64,000 nt of DNA from the NCBI GenBank assembly GCA_036927565.1, contig JAYESD010000009.1, forward strand, positions 149,070,929-149,134,928, given 5' to 3'. Origin of the DNA: Tuctoria greenei (lineage: Eukaryota > Streptophyta > Magnoliopsida > Poales > Poaceae). The position numbers and the translations under genes were made by a program. This document shows positions 1 to 10,011 of the stretch, one piece after another. Under the pieces are notes generated by a model. That model saw only the letters and a list, made by a program, of their open reading frames with translations. It was not told where the DNA came from and made no database searches. The first letter of the stretch is position 1; each line of letters starts with the position of its first letter.

Positions 1-2
1 TC

Positions 3-374
3 AAGTGGAAGGCGCCATACCAAGGACAACAACAAGGAAGTAATGTGCGCCCTCGCCTTACGCCGCCCAACGCGCCTCATTACAATTCCTCTATTCCTGC
101 TCAGCGCCCTGGTTATGCACCACGCCCAACTCAGTTCGTGCAGCAATGCCCTGTTATGCAAGCACCTAGGCCTCCAATGCCTTATGCACCTCGTGTTGAT
201 CTTCCTGGAACCAATGCTCAAAACCAAGCTCGTCCCAATAATTTTGGTGGAGTTAAGAGGTGCTATACTTGTGGAGAAGCTGGACACTTTGCGAATCAAT
301 GTCCTAAGTCAGGCCTTGGTCAAGGAAGCAATGTGCCGAGGCAAAACCCAAGACCCAATGGAGGACAACCATAA
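3..374 (+). pseudogene. Gag C-terminus of element Z (CCHC zinc knuckle)
   Basis: This is the nucleocapsid end of a retrotransposon Gag, which packages element RNA. A Pro/Gln/Asn-rich stretch leads to one CX2CX4HX4C knuckle (CYTCGEAGHFANQC, about bases 261-302). The frame is open from the window edge, so no start can be given. It stops at TAA 372-374, but the same frame continues without shift through a Gly/Gln-rich linker into the protease at 411. The stop is most simply a CAA codon that decayed, so gag and pol were probably one polyprotein. Confidence 0.8.
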
Positions 375-410
375 GGAAGTCGTGGACAGCAGAATTTTGC
401 TCGTGGCAAC

Positions 411-2624
411 GTGAACCATGTCTCTATGGAGGATGCTCAACAAGCAGATGACGTGGTCATTGGTATGTTTCTCGCCAACTCCAACCCCGCGACTATGTTA
501 TTTGATTCTGGAGCATCGCATTCATTCATTGCATCGAACTATGTTGCCAAGTATAGTTTGCCTATCTCTCATATGAAGTTTACTCTGTTGGTTAAGTCTC
601 CTGGAGGAGAGATGAGGACAAATATAGTATGTCCAAAAGTAAGCCTTAGAATAAGGGGGGTAGACTTTCTCGCAAACCTCATAGTCTTGGACTCCCAAGG
701 AATAGACATAATACTTGGAATGGACTGGTTGAGCAAGTATAATGGAGTCATTCAATGTGCCGAGAGGATTGTGCAGTTGACAAGTGAACATGGTACACGC
801 ATCGAAGTTGAGGCAGCCCAACCTGCAAGAGAGAAAGCGATGTTGAATCACGTGGAAGAAGTGACATTGGAAAGCATTCCGATCGTTCGCGAGTACCCGG
901 ACGTGTTTCCAGATGAGTTGCCAGGTATGCCACCTGATCGTGACATAGAATTCGCCATTGAGTTGATATCCGGAACTGCACCTATAGCTAAGAGGCCGTA
1001 TAGGATGCCTCCTAAGGAATTAGCAGAGCTCAAGAAGCAAATTCAAGAGCAGCTAGAGAAGGGTTTTATACGCCCTAGCTCATCCCCGTGGGGAGCCCCA
1101 GTGCTCTTCGTAGATAAGAAGGATGGAACCCAGAGGATGTGTGTGGACTATAGGTCTCTCAACGAAGTGACAATTAAGAACAAGTACTCACTGCCCCAGA
1201 GCAGCCAAATGAAGGGTGCCTGTATCTTCTCCAAGATTGACTTGCAGTCAGGATACTTCCAAATGAAGATTAGACCATCGGATATACCCAAGACAGCATT
1301 TCGGACACGATATGGATCTTATGAGTACACCGTCATGTCATTTGGATTGACGAACACACCTGCGTACTTTATGTATCTCATGAATAAGGTCTTCATGGAA
1401 TATCTGGATAAGTTCGTTGTAGTGTTCATCGATGATATTATGATCTACTCGAAGGATGAGAAGGAACACGAGGAACACATGAGGCTTACGCTGCAGAAAT
1501 TGAGGGAGCATCAATTGTATGCCAAGTTCAGTAAATGTCAATTTTGGTTACGGGAAGTTTCTTTCTTAGGCCATATTATTTCCGGAGGAGGAGTATCAGT
1601 TGACCCAGGGAAAGTGAGAGATGTGCTTAAGTGGGAACCGCCACAGAATGTCAAGGAAATTCGGAGTTTCCTTGGAATGGCTGGATATTACCGCCGATTC
1701 ATAAAGGATTTTTCCAAGATAGCCAAGCCTATGACCGAATTACTCATGAAAGGGAAGGCATTCCGATGGACTCAAGCTTGTCAGGATAGCTTTGAGGAGT
1801 TAAAGAAAAGGTTGACAACCGCCCCGGTGTTAGTATTACCGGACGTGAGCAAGCGTTTTGATATATATTGTGATGCATCAAGACAAGGATTAGGATGTGT
1901 GCTCATGCAAGAAGGCCAAGTGGTAGCTTATGCATCGAGGCAACTAAAGAAACATGAGTTGAATTATCCTACACATGACCTTGAACTCGCAGCCGTAGTA
2001 CACGCCTTGAAGATATGGAGACACTATGTTTTTGGTCACCGATGTGAGATTTATACGGATCACAAGAGTCTCAAGTACATATTTACGCAAACGGATCTGA
2101 ATCTGAGGCAATGTCGATGGTTGGAGCTCATCAAGGATTATGACGTGGGAATCAACTATCACCCTGGAAAGGCCAATGTAGTGGCCGATGCTTTGAGCCG
2201 GAAAGGAGTAAGCCATCAACTTCCAGTTCGAGAGTTGCCGTCCGAGTTATGTAAGGAGTTTGAACGGTTGAACCTCGGGTTTGTAAATGAGATGGAGATG
2301 ATGGAGTTAAATCCGACCTTGGAGCAAGAAATTCGAGAAGCACAGACCATAGATGAGGACATCAAGGAAATCAAGGAAAGAATCGAAGAAGGGAGAGAAT
2401 TCAAATTTGATGAAGACGAACATGGTACCTTATGGCTTGGAAAGAGAATTGTGGTACCTAATGTTAGGCATATTCGGGAAACAATATTGAAGGAGGCACA
2501 TGACTCTCCTTACTCAATTCATCCTGGCTGTACGAAGATGTACAAGGACTTAAAGACATGTTATTGGTGGGCCAACATGAAAAAGGACATAGCCGAATAT
2601 GTTGCACTTTGTGATGTGTGCTAG
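411..2624 (+). CDS. Element Z pol: protease, reverse transcriptase, RNase H, integrase zinc finger
   Basis: Polyprotein segment that matures the proteins, copies element RNA to DNA and starts integration. The aspartic protease motif DSGASHSF has its Asp near residue 32. The reverse transcriptase lies at about 195-430, with the first catalytic Asp in KIDLQSGY and the FIDD box near residue 340 (D codons at 1431-1436). RNase H follows, with CDASRQGLG near 487 and TDHKSLK near 550. The integrase zinc-binding region is at about 700-737 and ends in CDVC. TAG at 2622-2624 cuts the frame right after that Cys; the integrase core follows in the same frame. The ATG at 411 is only the first Met after the gag stop and is unlikely to be a real start. 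Confidence 0.85.
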   Translation: MNHVSMEDAQQADDVVIGMFLANSNPATMLFDSGASHSFIASNYVAKYSLPISHMKFTLLVKSPGGEMRTNIVCPKVSLRIRGVDFLANLIVLDSQGIDIILGMDWLSKYNGVIQCAERIVQLTSEHGTRIEVEAAQPAREKAMLNHVEEVTLESIPIVREYPDVFPDELPGMPPDRDIEFAIELISGTAPIAKRPYRMPPKELAELKKQIQEQLEKGFIRPSSSPWGAPVLFVDKKDGTQRMCVDYRSLNEVTIKNKYSLPQSSQMKGACIFSKIDLQSGYFQMKIRPSDIPKTAFRTRYGSYEYTVMSFGLTNTPAYFMYLMNKVFMEYLDKFVVVFIDDIMIYSKDEKEHEEHMRLTLQKLREHQLYAKFSKCQFWLREVSFLGHIISGGGVSVDPGKVRDVLKWEPPQNVKEIRSFLGMAGYYRRFIKDFSKIAKPMTELLMKGKAFRWTQACQDSFEELKKRLTTAPVLVLPDVSKRFDIYCDASRQGLGCVLMQEGQVVAYASRQLKKHELNYPTHDLELAAVVHALKIWRHYVFGHRCEIYTDHKSLKYIFTQTDLNLRQCRWLELIKDYDVGINYHPGKANVVADALSRKGVSHQLPVRELPSELCKEFERLNLGFVNEMEMMELNPTLEQEIREAQTIDEDIKEIKERIEEGREFKFDEDEHGTLWLGKRIVVPNVRHIRETILKEAHDSPYSIHPGCTKMYKDLKTCYWWANMKKDIAEYVALCDVC

Positions 2625-3803
2625 CGAGTTAAAGCTGAACATCAAAGGCCAGTCGGATTGCTACAACCATTGAAGATCCCGGAGTGGAAGTGGGAAGAGA
2701 TTGGTATGGATTTGATAGTTGGATTACCGCGAACTCAGTCTGGCTATGATTCAATATGGGTTATTGTGGATCGGTTGACAAAATCAGCTCATTTCATCCC
2801 TGTCAAGACCACATATACCACCGCGAAGCTAGCAGAATTGTATATGGAACATATTGTGTGCCGACACGGAGTACCGAAGAAGATAGTCTCGGATAGAGGT
2901 TCTCAATTTACCTCCAGATTTTGGCAGAAATTGCATGAAGCAATGGGAACAAGGATGAACTTCAGTTCGGCGTATCACCCTCAAACAGATGGACAAACTG
3001 AGAGGACCAACCAAATTTTGGAAGACATGTTAAGAGCTTGTGCATTAAAGCATGGGAAAAGTTGGAATAAAAGTTTGCCGTATGCTGAATTCTCGTACAA
3101 CAATAGTTACCAAGCAAGTTTAAAAATGTCACCTTATGAAGCACTATACGGAAGGAAGTGTAGGACTCCCTTGTTTTGGAATGAAACCGGAGAGAATCAA
3201 GTGTTTGGTCCCGACGTGTTACAAGACGCTGAAAGGCAAGTCCAAATAATCCGTGAAAACTTGAGGGCTGCCCAATCAAGACCAAAGGGCTATGCGGACA
3301 ATAGGAAAAGGAAATTAGCCTTTGAAATTGGAGATTTTGTTTACCTCAAGGTGTCACCTATGAGAGGTCATAAGAGGTTTAACATAAGAGGCAAGCTCGC
3401 ACCTCGCTATATTGGACCATTCAAGATTTTGGACAAAAGAGGAGAAGTAGCATATAAGTTGGAGATGCCAGCTCATCTTTCAGACGTACACGACGTATTT
3501 CACGTGTCTCAACTCAAGAAGTGTCTCAGGGTACCGGAAGAACAAGTGCCGATGGACGAGTTAGAACTTCACGAGGATTTTTCTTATGTCGAGCAACCTA
3601 TCAAGATCTTGGACGTGAAGGAAAGGGTCACGAGAAATAAGAGGATCCGTTGGTGCAAAGTGCAATGGAAACACCATACAGAAGCTGAAGCTACATGGGA
3701 ACGTGAAGAAGAACTGAAGGCAGAATTCCCGCATCTTTTCTCCACGCTGTCGAATCTCGAGGGCGAGATTCACTTTAAGGGGGGTAGGTTTGTAACACCC
3801 TAA
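2625..3803 (+). CDS. Element Z integrase core and chromodomain
   Basis: This is the second half of the integrase, in the same frame as the pol segment that ends at 2624. The DDE core reads GMDLIVGLP (first Asp), VSDRGSQFTS (second Asp) and QTDGQTERTN (Glu), so all three catalytic acids are kept. A GPY/F-type region (APRYIGPF) follows. The last ~60 residues form a chromodomain (the KVQWKHHTEAEATWE part), which in chromoviruses steers integration to marked chromatin. The protein ends at TAA 3801-3803, 10 bases inside the 3' LTR. The first Met, at 2658, is not a true start. Confidence 0.85.
   Translation, partial: RVKAEHQRPVGLLQPLKIPEWKWEEIGMDLIVGLPRTQSGYDSIWVIVDRLTKSAHFIPVKTTYTTAKLAELYMEHIVCRHGVPKKIVSDRGSQFTSRFWQKLHEAMGTRMNFSSAYHPQTDGQTERTNQILEDMLRACALKHGKSWNKSLPYAEFSYNNSYQASLKMSPYEALYGRKCRTPLFWNETGENQVFGPDVLQDAERQVQIIRENLRAAQSRPKGYADNRKRKLAFEIGDFVYLKVSPMRGHKRFNIRGKLAPRYIGPFKILDKRGEVAYKLEMPAHLSDVHDVFHVSQLKKCLRVPEEQVPMDELELHEDFSYVEQPIKILDVKERVTRNKRIRWCKVQWKHHTEAEATWEREEELKAEFPHLFSTLSNLEGEIHFKGGRFVTP
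3777..3788 (+). other. Polypurine tract of element Z
   Basis: The purine run AAGGGGGGTAGG sits just before the LTR start at 3791, where plus-strand DNA synthesis is primed. It overlaps the end of the integrase frame. Confidence 0.6.
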
Positions 3804-6465
3804 ATTTTCGCATCCTGCATTGCATACATGATCATGCATTAAACATTAGAGGGATAAAAGAATAAAAGAAAAGATAAAACATACATATATGTATGTAGCA
3901 AAAGAAGAAATTAAAATAATAATAATATATAAAATATATATATATAAATAAATCATGTAATAATAAATATATATATATAAAATAATGAATAAATAAATGA
4001 ATAAGATAAATAAAATAAATAAAATATAAATAGTAAAATATATAATAATAATATAAAAAGAAAAAAATAATAAAATAAAAAGAATATATATATATAAAAA
4101 TAATAATATAAATAATAAATAAATAATATAAAAGAAAAAAAAGAAAAAAAAACCCGCCGGCCAGGCCGCCGACCGGCCCAGCCGGCAACGCCCCGCCAGC
4201 CGCCCACGCCCACACGCGACCCGCCGACCGAGGCGCTTGGCCCCGCGTCCCATCGCGCCGAACGCGCGGCGCCGCGCACGCCCCGCCCGGGCCCCGCCGA
4301 AACGTGCCGCCCGCACGGCCTCCGCTCCCGCCCGCCAACCGCTCCCGCCCCTCCCGCGATTTTCCCCTCCCGCCGATTTTCCCGGCTCCCGCGATTCCCG
4401 GCGCAGCGCGTACGGACTCCCGCCCCCGCGCCTATAAAAAACACCGTAGGCCCTAGGTTTTTTTCCCGATCCCAACAGCCGCCGCCATAAAGAACCGCCA
4501 CCGGTACAAAGCACCAGAAAGCAGAGCTGCGCCGCCAGGGGAAGAAAAGGAAGAAAAAAAAAAGAGGGGAAGAAGAGGAAGAAAAAGAGGAGAGTGCCGT
4601 CGTCCACCGGAGATCGTCGCCGTCGTCGTGCCGCCGAGGGACTGCTGCGCCATCCACTTCGTCTACGCGTCGCATTTATTCCGCGACCGTCAAGCCGTCA
4701 GATCTACGGTAGGATTCGTTCCCAATGCGAATTTTAGCGACCGTATTGAATCTAATAGACGTGAATTGATTTTTATTGCATCGTCTTTTTATTTTCAGCA
4801 GCATTAATCCACCCTAAAACCCCCGTAAACTCATATGAACACGTATGAACTAGTTTCATCTAATTAATAAACAACCGTAGTGAATTAATTATTGTACTTT
4901 GCATCCATGCATATCATCGCATGTTGATTAAAGTGTGTGCATCATATTTAATTGTATGTATTTTCTTGTATGTGTGATCACGAGTAGAGGGAAGTGCTCA
5001 AGAGATCATGTACGAGGATTTTCAGAATCAAGATTTCGAAACGCTTGAGCAACCCCATCCGTCGGAGCAAGGCAAGTGTCCTTGAAGCATATTGATCCTG
5101 TTTTATTAAATGTTTTGTTTGCGAACTTGCATGCTTGTGTCAAATTGATGGGAATCCTATGGTAGGAAGTTTACTAGTTTTGTTTGACCACCCTTGTCAC
5201 CTGGAATTTATGGTAGAGAGTCGGGAAGGGTTTTTACCTTTTTGCTTCGCTTAATTAATTGGGATGGCAAACAACACTACACATTTAATTATGCACCAAT
5301 GATATTCTGGTCAATGTGAACTGGTCAATACGATGGGTGATCTAAGCAAGCATGGTTATGTGGATGGGTTGGTTGTTATGGTGGTTTGCTTGCCTTAGAT
5401 CTAAGGACCGGTTCATGCGAGAATATGCCAGGTCAACAGTGCCACCACAAGGCCAAGTATGGGTGCGGCGTAGCTGAATAATTAGGAGCGCTGCTAGTAT
5501 TGTATGGACCATTGGATGGCGCGGGGAATGGGAGTCGAGGAGGACTGCCCTGGGATCCGCATGGCACACGAGGGGGCCCGTGGGTGGGAGAATAGAGATT
5601 CAAGCCTGCCGGTGAAACCTTAGTGGGCCCATACATACTAGTAGTCCCTTTTGAAAGGCTATTTTGTGATCTCTTGGCCACACACCTACGGAAGTGTGAG
5701 ATGGCATAATGGAGGTTTCTTAGTCATCGAAAGGTGATGAAATCACAAACATGTGGGTAAAGTGGTACAACCTCTGCAGAGTGTTAAAAACTATCATGAT
5801 AGCCGTGCTCCCGGTTATGAGCGCCTGGATGACCTACATGATTAGAGTTGGAATTGGGATTTGGGATGGTTATGGATGGTTATGGGTTGGTAATGGTTAT
5901 GGTTTATGGATTATGGTCTTGGATATGAATTTGAGTTATGGTAATTGGACATGGATAATGGTAATGTTGGCAATAATTGGATATGGTTTACATTTTGTTA
6001 ATATGATGGTTATGATGGGATTGTTTCACATAGACATAGTATAATGCTTTTCAAATGTTTTACTGTACTTTTCAGCACTTAGCCATTATTACATTCGTTA
6101 TTTGAATTAGCCACATGTCATACTTTCCACACTTGCTGAGTACGACATGTACTCACCCTTGCAATCCCCCACAACAGCTACTGGAGACAATTGGGAGTAC
6201 CCTGAGGATCACGTGGAGTACTAGGTTGCGTACCGCCGTCAATTGCCTGTGGATTGGAGTCGTGCTGTTTAGTTTATTTTCCGCTGCAATTATTTAGAGT
6301 TTTATCATTCGTGAACTATTGGATTATTGTAATAAAGTACTTATTTATTAGTTAAGACGTGGTTAAATTCTGTATATCGTTTGTGATGCAACCGTATATG
6401 TGTGATGAACTTCCTAGGCACACATATGCGTTACGCTTGGTTCATATTCGGAACCGGGTGTCACA
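3791..6465 (+). repeat. 3' LTR of element Z (2675 bp)
   Basis: It starts TGTAACACCC after the polypurine tract and ends GGTGTCACA, a TG...CA pair with the short inverted TGT(A)ACACC/GGTGTCACA ends typical of grass chromovirus LTRs. Composition is mosaic: 3845-4150 is almost pure A/T with many ATA runs, 4151-4440 is extremely GC-rich, then a TATA box at 4433. No coding function is seen; open frames across the A/T block on the minus strand are low-complexity artefacts. The partner 5' LTR is outside the window. Confidence 0.85.
4433..4440 (+). promoter_or_regulatory. TATA box of the Z LTR
   Basis: TATAAAAA lies directly after the GC-rich block and about 640 bp into the LTR, the usual U3/R position. 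Transcription would start about 30 bases on, near 4465-4475. Confidence 0.55.
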
Positions 6466-6894
6466 AGTGTGGCTAGACTTTCAAAAGGGGAGGTCAAACA
6501 CAAGGAAATACTCTTCCAACAAGCAAAGGCCTTCAACAAAAGAGGACTTGGATCCTTCCCAGTGCCCAACAAAGGAAAGGTGCCCTCACCGGAGCTAAGA
6601 ACAAGCTTCATCAAAGAAGTTGGTTCTTATTGCCAACATTGTGAGGTCACCGGTCACCACACAAGGGAGTGTCCTCTTCCTAACCGACCCTCTCCCAAGC
6701 TTCCTACTAATTACAAATCTACTTTCAATGATTGCTATTATCTCTTAAGTAAAGTAGATGGCAAGGTGAAGGCTAGGTTCATTGGCAAGGATATGAAGGA
6801 CATGAAGGGGAAGCTCTCCAAGCAACTTTGGGTCCCAAAGACACTTGTATCACACATACAAGGACCTAAGTTGGCTTGGGTGCCTAAAAATTGA
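6466..6894 (+). pseudogene. Gag C-terminus of element A, truncated by Z
   Basis: The frame is open from the Z/A junction to TGA at 6892-6894. It holds one CX2CX4HX4C knuckle (CQHCEVTGHHTREC, about 6633-6674) followed by a basic stretch. The end, WVPKTLVSHIQGPKLAWVP, matches the gag end of element B (WVPKCIVTNLQGPKQAWVP at about 29870-29930), which places it in a Sirevirus gag. The missing N-terminal part was separated by the insertion of Z. Confidence 0.75.
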
Positions 6895-6935
6895 ATCCAT
6901 GTGTGTATGTGAACTACAAAGCCGGAGGAAAGCAT

Positions 6936-7760
6936 TAGGTACTCGATAGCGGGTGCACCCAACATATGACCGGCAATGATGGTATGTTCACCACCATAGA
7001 AAACCCCAGCAATCATGAACAAGTCACCTTTGGTGATAACTCTGAGGGCAAGGTAATAGGCTTAGGTAAAATTGCTATTTCAAATGACTTATCTATTTCC
7101 AATGTCTTGTACGTTAAGTCACTTAGTTTTAATTTACTTTCTATTGCACAACTATGTGATCTTGGACTAACGTGCACATTTAGCAAAAATGATGTTGTTG
7201 TGAGTAGTGAAACAAGCCAAGACATAGTCTTCAAAGGATTTCGGCATAAACATCTCTACCTAGTGGACTTCGCCAACAAGAATGCTAGCTTGACCACTTG
7301 TCGTTTCACTAAGACAAGCTTGGGTTGGCTACGGCACCGACGCATAGCGCACATTGGAATGAGCAAACTCAAGAAGTCATTCAAGCTTGGGATGGTGACC
7401 GGCGTGAAGGATGTCACATTTGAGAAGAACAAGCTTTGTAGCGCTTGTCAAGCCGGAAAGCAAGTTGCTTCACACCACCCAATGAAGACAATGGTGTCAA
7501 CCTCCAAGCCACTTGAGCTACTCCACATGGACCTCTTCGGACCGTCTACATATCAAAGCCTTGGCGGTAACCTCTATTGTCTCGTTATTGTTGATGACTA
7601 TTCTCGCTATGCTTGGACTCTATTTTTAGGAGACAAGAGTGAAACTCCGGAAGTGTTCAAGACCTTCGCCGACCGCACTCAAATGGAATTTCAACTTCCC
7701 ATCATCAAGGTCCGGAGTGACAACGGCACCGAATTCAAGAACTATAACATTGGGCTACGG
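6936..7760 (+). pseudogene. Element A protease and integrase N-terminal half
   Basis: The frame starts with TAG at 6936-6938, in the place where the related element has Trp, then VLDSGCTQHMTG (protease Asp codon 6945-6947). Next come the GAG-pre-integrase zinc region (LRHRRIAHIG with CSACQAGKQ) and the integrase core up to RSDNGTEFKN. The first two catalytic acids (HMDLFGP and RSDNGTE) are present. Near 7748 the sequence jumps to material that lies about 50 codons further on in related integrases. The segment with the catalytic Glu is gone and the frame shifts. Reading on in the old frame gives a nonsense tail to 7817. Confidence 0.8.
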
Positions 7761-8130
7761 CACGTCGGAGAAGTTTTGGGCCGAAGCGATCAACACGGCG
7801 TGCCATGCCGCAAATAGGGTCTACCTACATCGCCTACTTCAAAAGATCCCGTACGAGCTTCTCATTGGTAGAAAGCCCAACATCTCCTACTTTCGAGCCT
7901 TTGGATGCAAGTGCTACATCTAACGCAAGAAAAGGCTCGGTAAGTTTGAAAGAAGATGTGATGTTGGTATATTTCTTGGTTATGCATCAAACTCAAAAGC
8001 ATATCGAGTATTCAACCAAACCTCCGGTTTAGTTGAGGAAAGTTGTGATGTTGAGTTTGATGAATCTAATGGCTCCCAAGAGGAGAGTTTTGATCATGAT
8101 GAAATAGATGATGAGCCTCTACGAGAAGCC
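7761..8130 (+). pseudogene. Element A integrase C-terminal part
   Basis: After the deletion the correct frame resumes with EKFWAEAINTACHAANRVYLH and IPYELLIGRKPNISYFRAFGCKCYI, standard copia integrase C-terminal sequence. TAA at 7921-7923 interrupts it, and the same frame then continues (VGIFLGYASNSKAYRVFN) to join the RT frame at 8131 without a shift. It is non-functional because of the stop and the lost catalytic Glu upstream. Confidence 0.75.
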
Positions 8131-10011
8131 ATGAAGAACATGACCATTGGAGACATCAAGCCGGAAGTTGAGGAGAGCCATGATCAAGGGGGAGCTTCAA
8201 GTTCCAACAACAACACCTCCATGGCACCTCAAGTTGACGAAGAAGAGAAGGATGATCCATTGTCGACTCAAGACTCACAAGCACAACAACATCAAGAAGA
8301 AGACGTCCATGATCAAGTTCAACCACAAGAGGAGCAACACACATCACCTTCGCCAAGTGCTTCACAACCACTTATGAGGCATGGACGCATCTCCAAGGCG
8401 CATCCAATGGACCAAATCATTGGAAGTCCGTCAAGGGGTGTAAGAACACATTCTCGCCACTTTGCTTCATTTTGTGAGCACTACTCGTTTGTTTCGTGTG
8501 TAGAACCCACTCACATTGAGGAAGCACTCCAAGACCCAAAATGGGTGATGGCCATGCAAGAAGAACTCAATAACTTCATCCGCAATGAAGTTTGGGTGTT
8601 GGAGGAGCGACCCAAGGACAAGAACGTCATCGGAACAAAGTGGGTGTACCGCAACAAACAAGACGAGAATGGCATTGTGGTCCGCAACAAGGCAAGACTT
8701 GTGGCCAAAGGGTTCTCGCAAGTTGAAGGACTAGATTTTGGGGAGACATTTGCCACGGTCGCCCGGCTAGAAGCCATTCGTATACTTCTTGCCTTTGCAT
8801 CACATCATAGTATTAGACTTTATCAAATGGATGTGAAAAGTGTCTTTCTTAATGGTTATATTAACGAGCTTTTTTATGTTGAACAACCTCCCGGGTTTGA
8901 AGATCCGAGGAATCCTAATCACATGTATAGGTTGCACAAGGCACTCTACGGGCTCAACCAAGCACCTAGGGCGTGGTACGAACGACTACGGGATTTCCTC
9001 ATCATGCAAGGATTCAAGATCGGGAGGGTGGACACCACACTTTTCACCAAGGACATCAACGGAGATTTGTTCATTTGCCAAATTTATGTTGATGATATTA
9101 TTTTTGGTTCAACTAACGAAGCTCTTAGCCATGAGTTTGGCAAAATGATGTCTAGGGAATTCGAGATGTCAATGATTGGAGAGCTCAACTTCTTCCTTGG
9201 ATTTCAAATCAAGCAACTTCAAGAGGGGACCTTCGTCTATCAAGAGAAGTACACCAAAGACCTCTTGAAGAAATTTGAGATGGGAGATTGTAGCTCAAGA
9301 AGCACTCCAATGGCAACCAATTGTCATCTCGACGCGGATAAGGACGGTAAACCTATTGATCAATCTAACTACCGTTCTATGATTGGCTCATTGCTTTACC
9401 TTACCGCATCTAGGCCCGATATCATTGCTCAATGCTTTATCTTATCGCATAGGAAGGCGGTCTTTAGGATACTTAGGTATCTTAAGCATACCCCTAGTGT
9501 GGGCTTGCGGTACCCTAAAGGTGCAAAATTCCATCTTGTGGGATACTCGGATTCGGACTTTGCCGGATGCCGCGTGGATCGCAAGAGTACCTCCGGTGGG
9601 TGCCACTTGCTTGGGCGTTCCCTAGTATCTTGGTCAAGCAAGAAGCAAAACTCCGTCGCCTTGTCCACGGTGGAAGCGGAGTATATTGCGGCCGGTGCAT
9701 GTTATGCTCAAATTCTTTATATGAAACAAACCCTTTTGGACTTTGGTATCAAACTTGGTTGTGTGCCTCTCCTTTGTGACAATGAAAGTGCAGTTAAGAT
9801 AGCTAAAAACCCCATTCAACACTCCCGCACTAAGCACATTTATATTCGCCATCATTTCCTAAGGGACCATGAAGCTAAGGGAGACATCTCCTTGAGAGGT
9901 GTTAGGTCCGAAGAACAATTGGCGGATATCTTCACGAAACCACTTGATGAGAAAACTTTTTCTAGGCTAAGAAGTGAATTAAATGTGCTAGATGCAACGA
10001 ACGTCATGTAA
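8131..10011 (+). CDS. Element A reverse transcriptase and RNase H
   Basis: An open frame of 626 codons. It begins with an acidic, Gln-rich linker (residues 1-110). The copia RT then runs from about 140 (WVMAMQEELNNF), with the first catalytic Asp in YQMDVKSVFLNG near 235 and the YVDDIIFGS box near 322. RNase H follows, with YSDSDFAGC, the ALSTVEAEYIAA segment and DNESAVKIA. It ends LADIFTKPLDEKTF, the usual copia end. A short deletion seems to have removed part of the spacer before RNase H (IAQCFILSHRKAVFRIL is shorter than usual). The ATG at 8131 is internal; the real start is upstream in gag-pol. Confidence 0.85.
   Translation: MKNMTIGDIKPEVEESHDQGGASSSNNNTSMAPQVDEEEKDDPLSTQDSQAQQHQEEDVHDQVQPQEEQHTSPSPSASQPLMRHGRISKAHPMDQIIGSPSRGVRTHSRHFASFCEHYSFVSCVEPTHIEEALQDPKWVMAMQEELNNFIRNEVWVLEERPKDKNVIGTKWVYRNKQDENGIVVRNKARLVAKGFSQVEGLDFGETFATVARLEAIRILLAFASHHSIRLYQMDVKSVFLNGYINELFYVEQPPGFEDPRNPNHMYRLHKALYGLNQAPRAWYERLRDFLIMQGFKIGRVDTTLFTKDINGDLFICQIYVDDIIFGSTNEALSHEFGKMMSREFEMSMIGELNFFLGFQIKQLQEGTFVYQEKYTKDLLKKFEMGDCSSRSTPMATNCHLDADKDGKPIDQSNYRSMIGSLLYLTASRPDIIAQCFILSHRKAVFRILRYLKHTPSVGLRYPKGAKFHLVGYSDSDFAGCRVDRKSTSGGCHLLGRSLVSWSSKKQNSVALSTVEAEYIAAGACYAQILYMKQTLLDFGIKLGCVPLLCDNESAVKIAKNPIQHSRTKHIYIRHHFLRDHEAKGDISLRGVRSEEQLADIFTKPLDEKTFSRLRSELNVLDATNVM

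Larger units (their letters stand above)
1..6465 (+). mobile_element. Element Z: 3' part of a Ty3/gypsy chromovirus (Tekay/Del-like)
   Basis: The window opens inside a gypsy element. Domain order gag zinc knuckle, protease, reverse transcriptase, RNase H, integrase, chromodomain, then LTR is that of chromoviruses; the C-terminal chromodomain and the long LTR point to the Tekay/Del clade. One reading frame runs from base 3 to 3803, broken only by TAA at 372-374 and TAG at 2622-2624. The 3' LTR ends at 6465, exactly where the gag frame of another element (A) starts, so Z is nested in A. The 5' LTR and most of gag lie off the left edge, so the target-site duplication (expected next to 6466-6470, AGTGT) cannot be checked. 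Confidence 0.9.

Noticed and set aside
3832..4675. Long minus-strand open frames rich in Phe/Ile/Tyr and Arg/Gly
   Set aside because: They are translations of the A/T-rich and G/C-rich blocks in the Z LTR, without any domain-like sequence.
5342..6598. Several small frames in the second half of the Z LTR
   Set aside because: They lie inside an LTR, are short and have no family resemblance.
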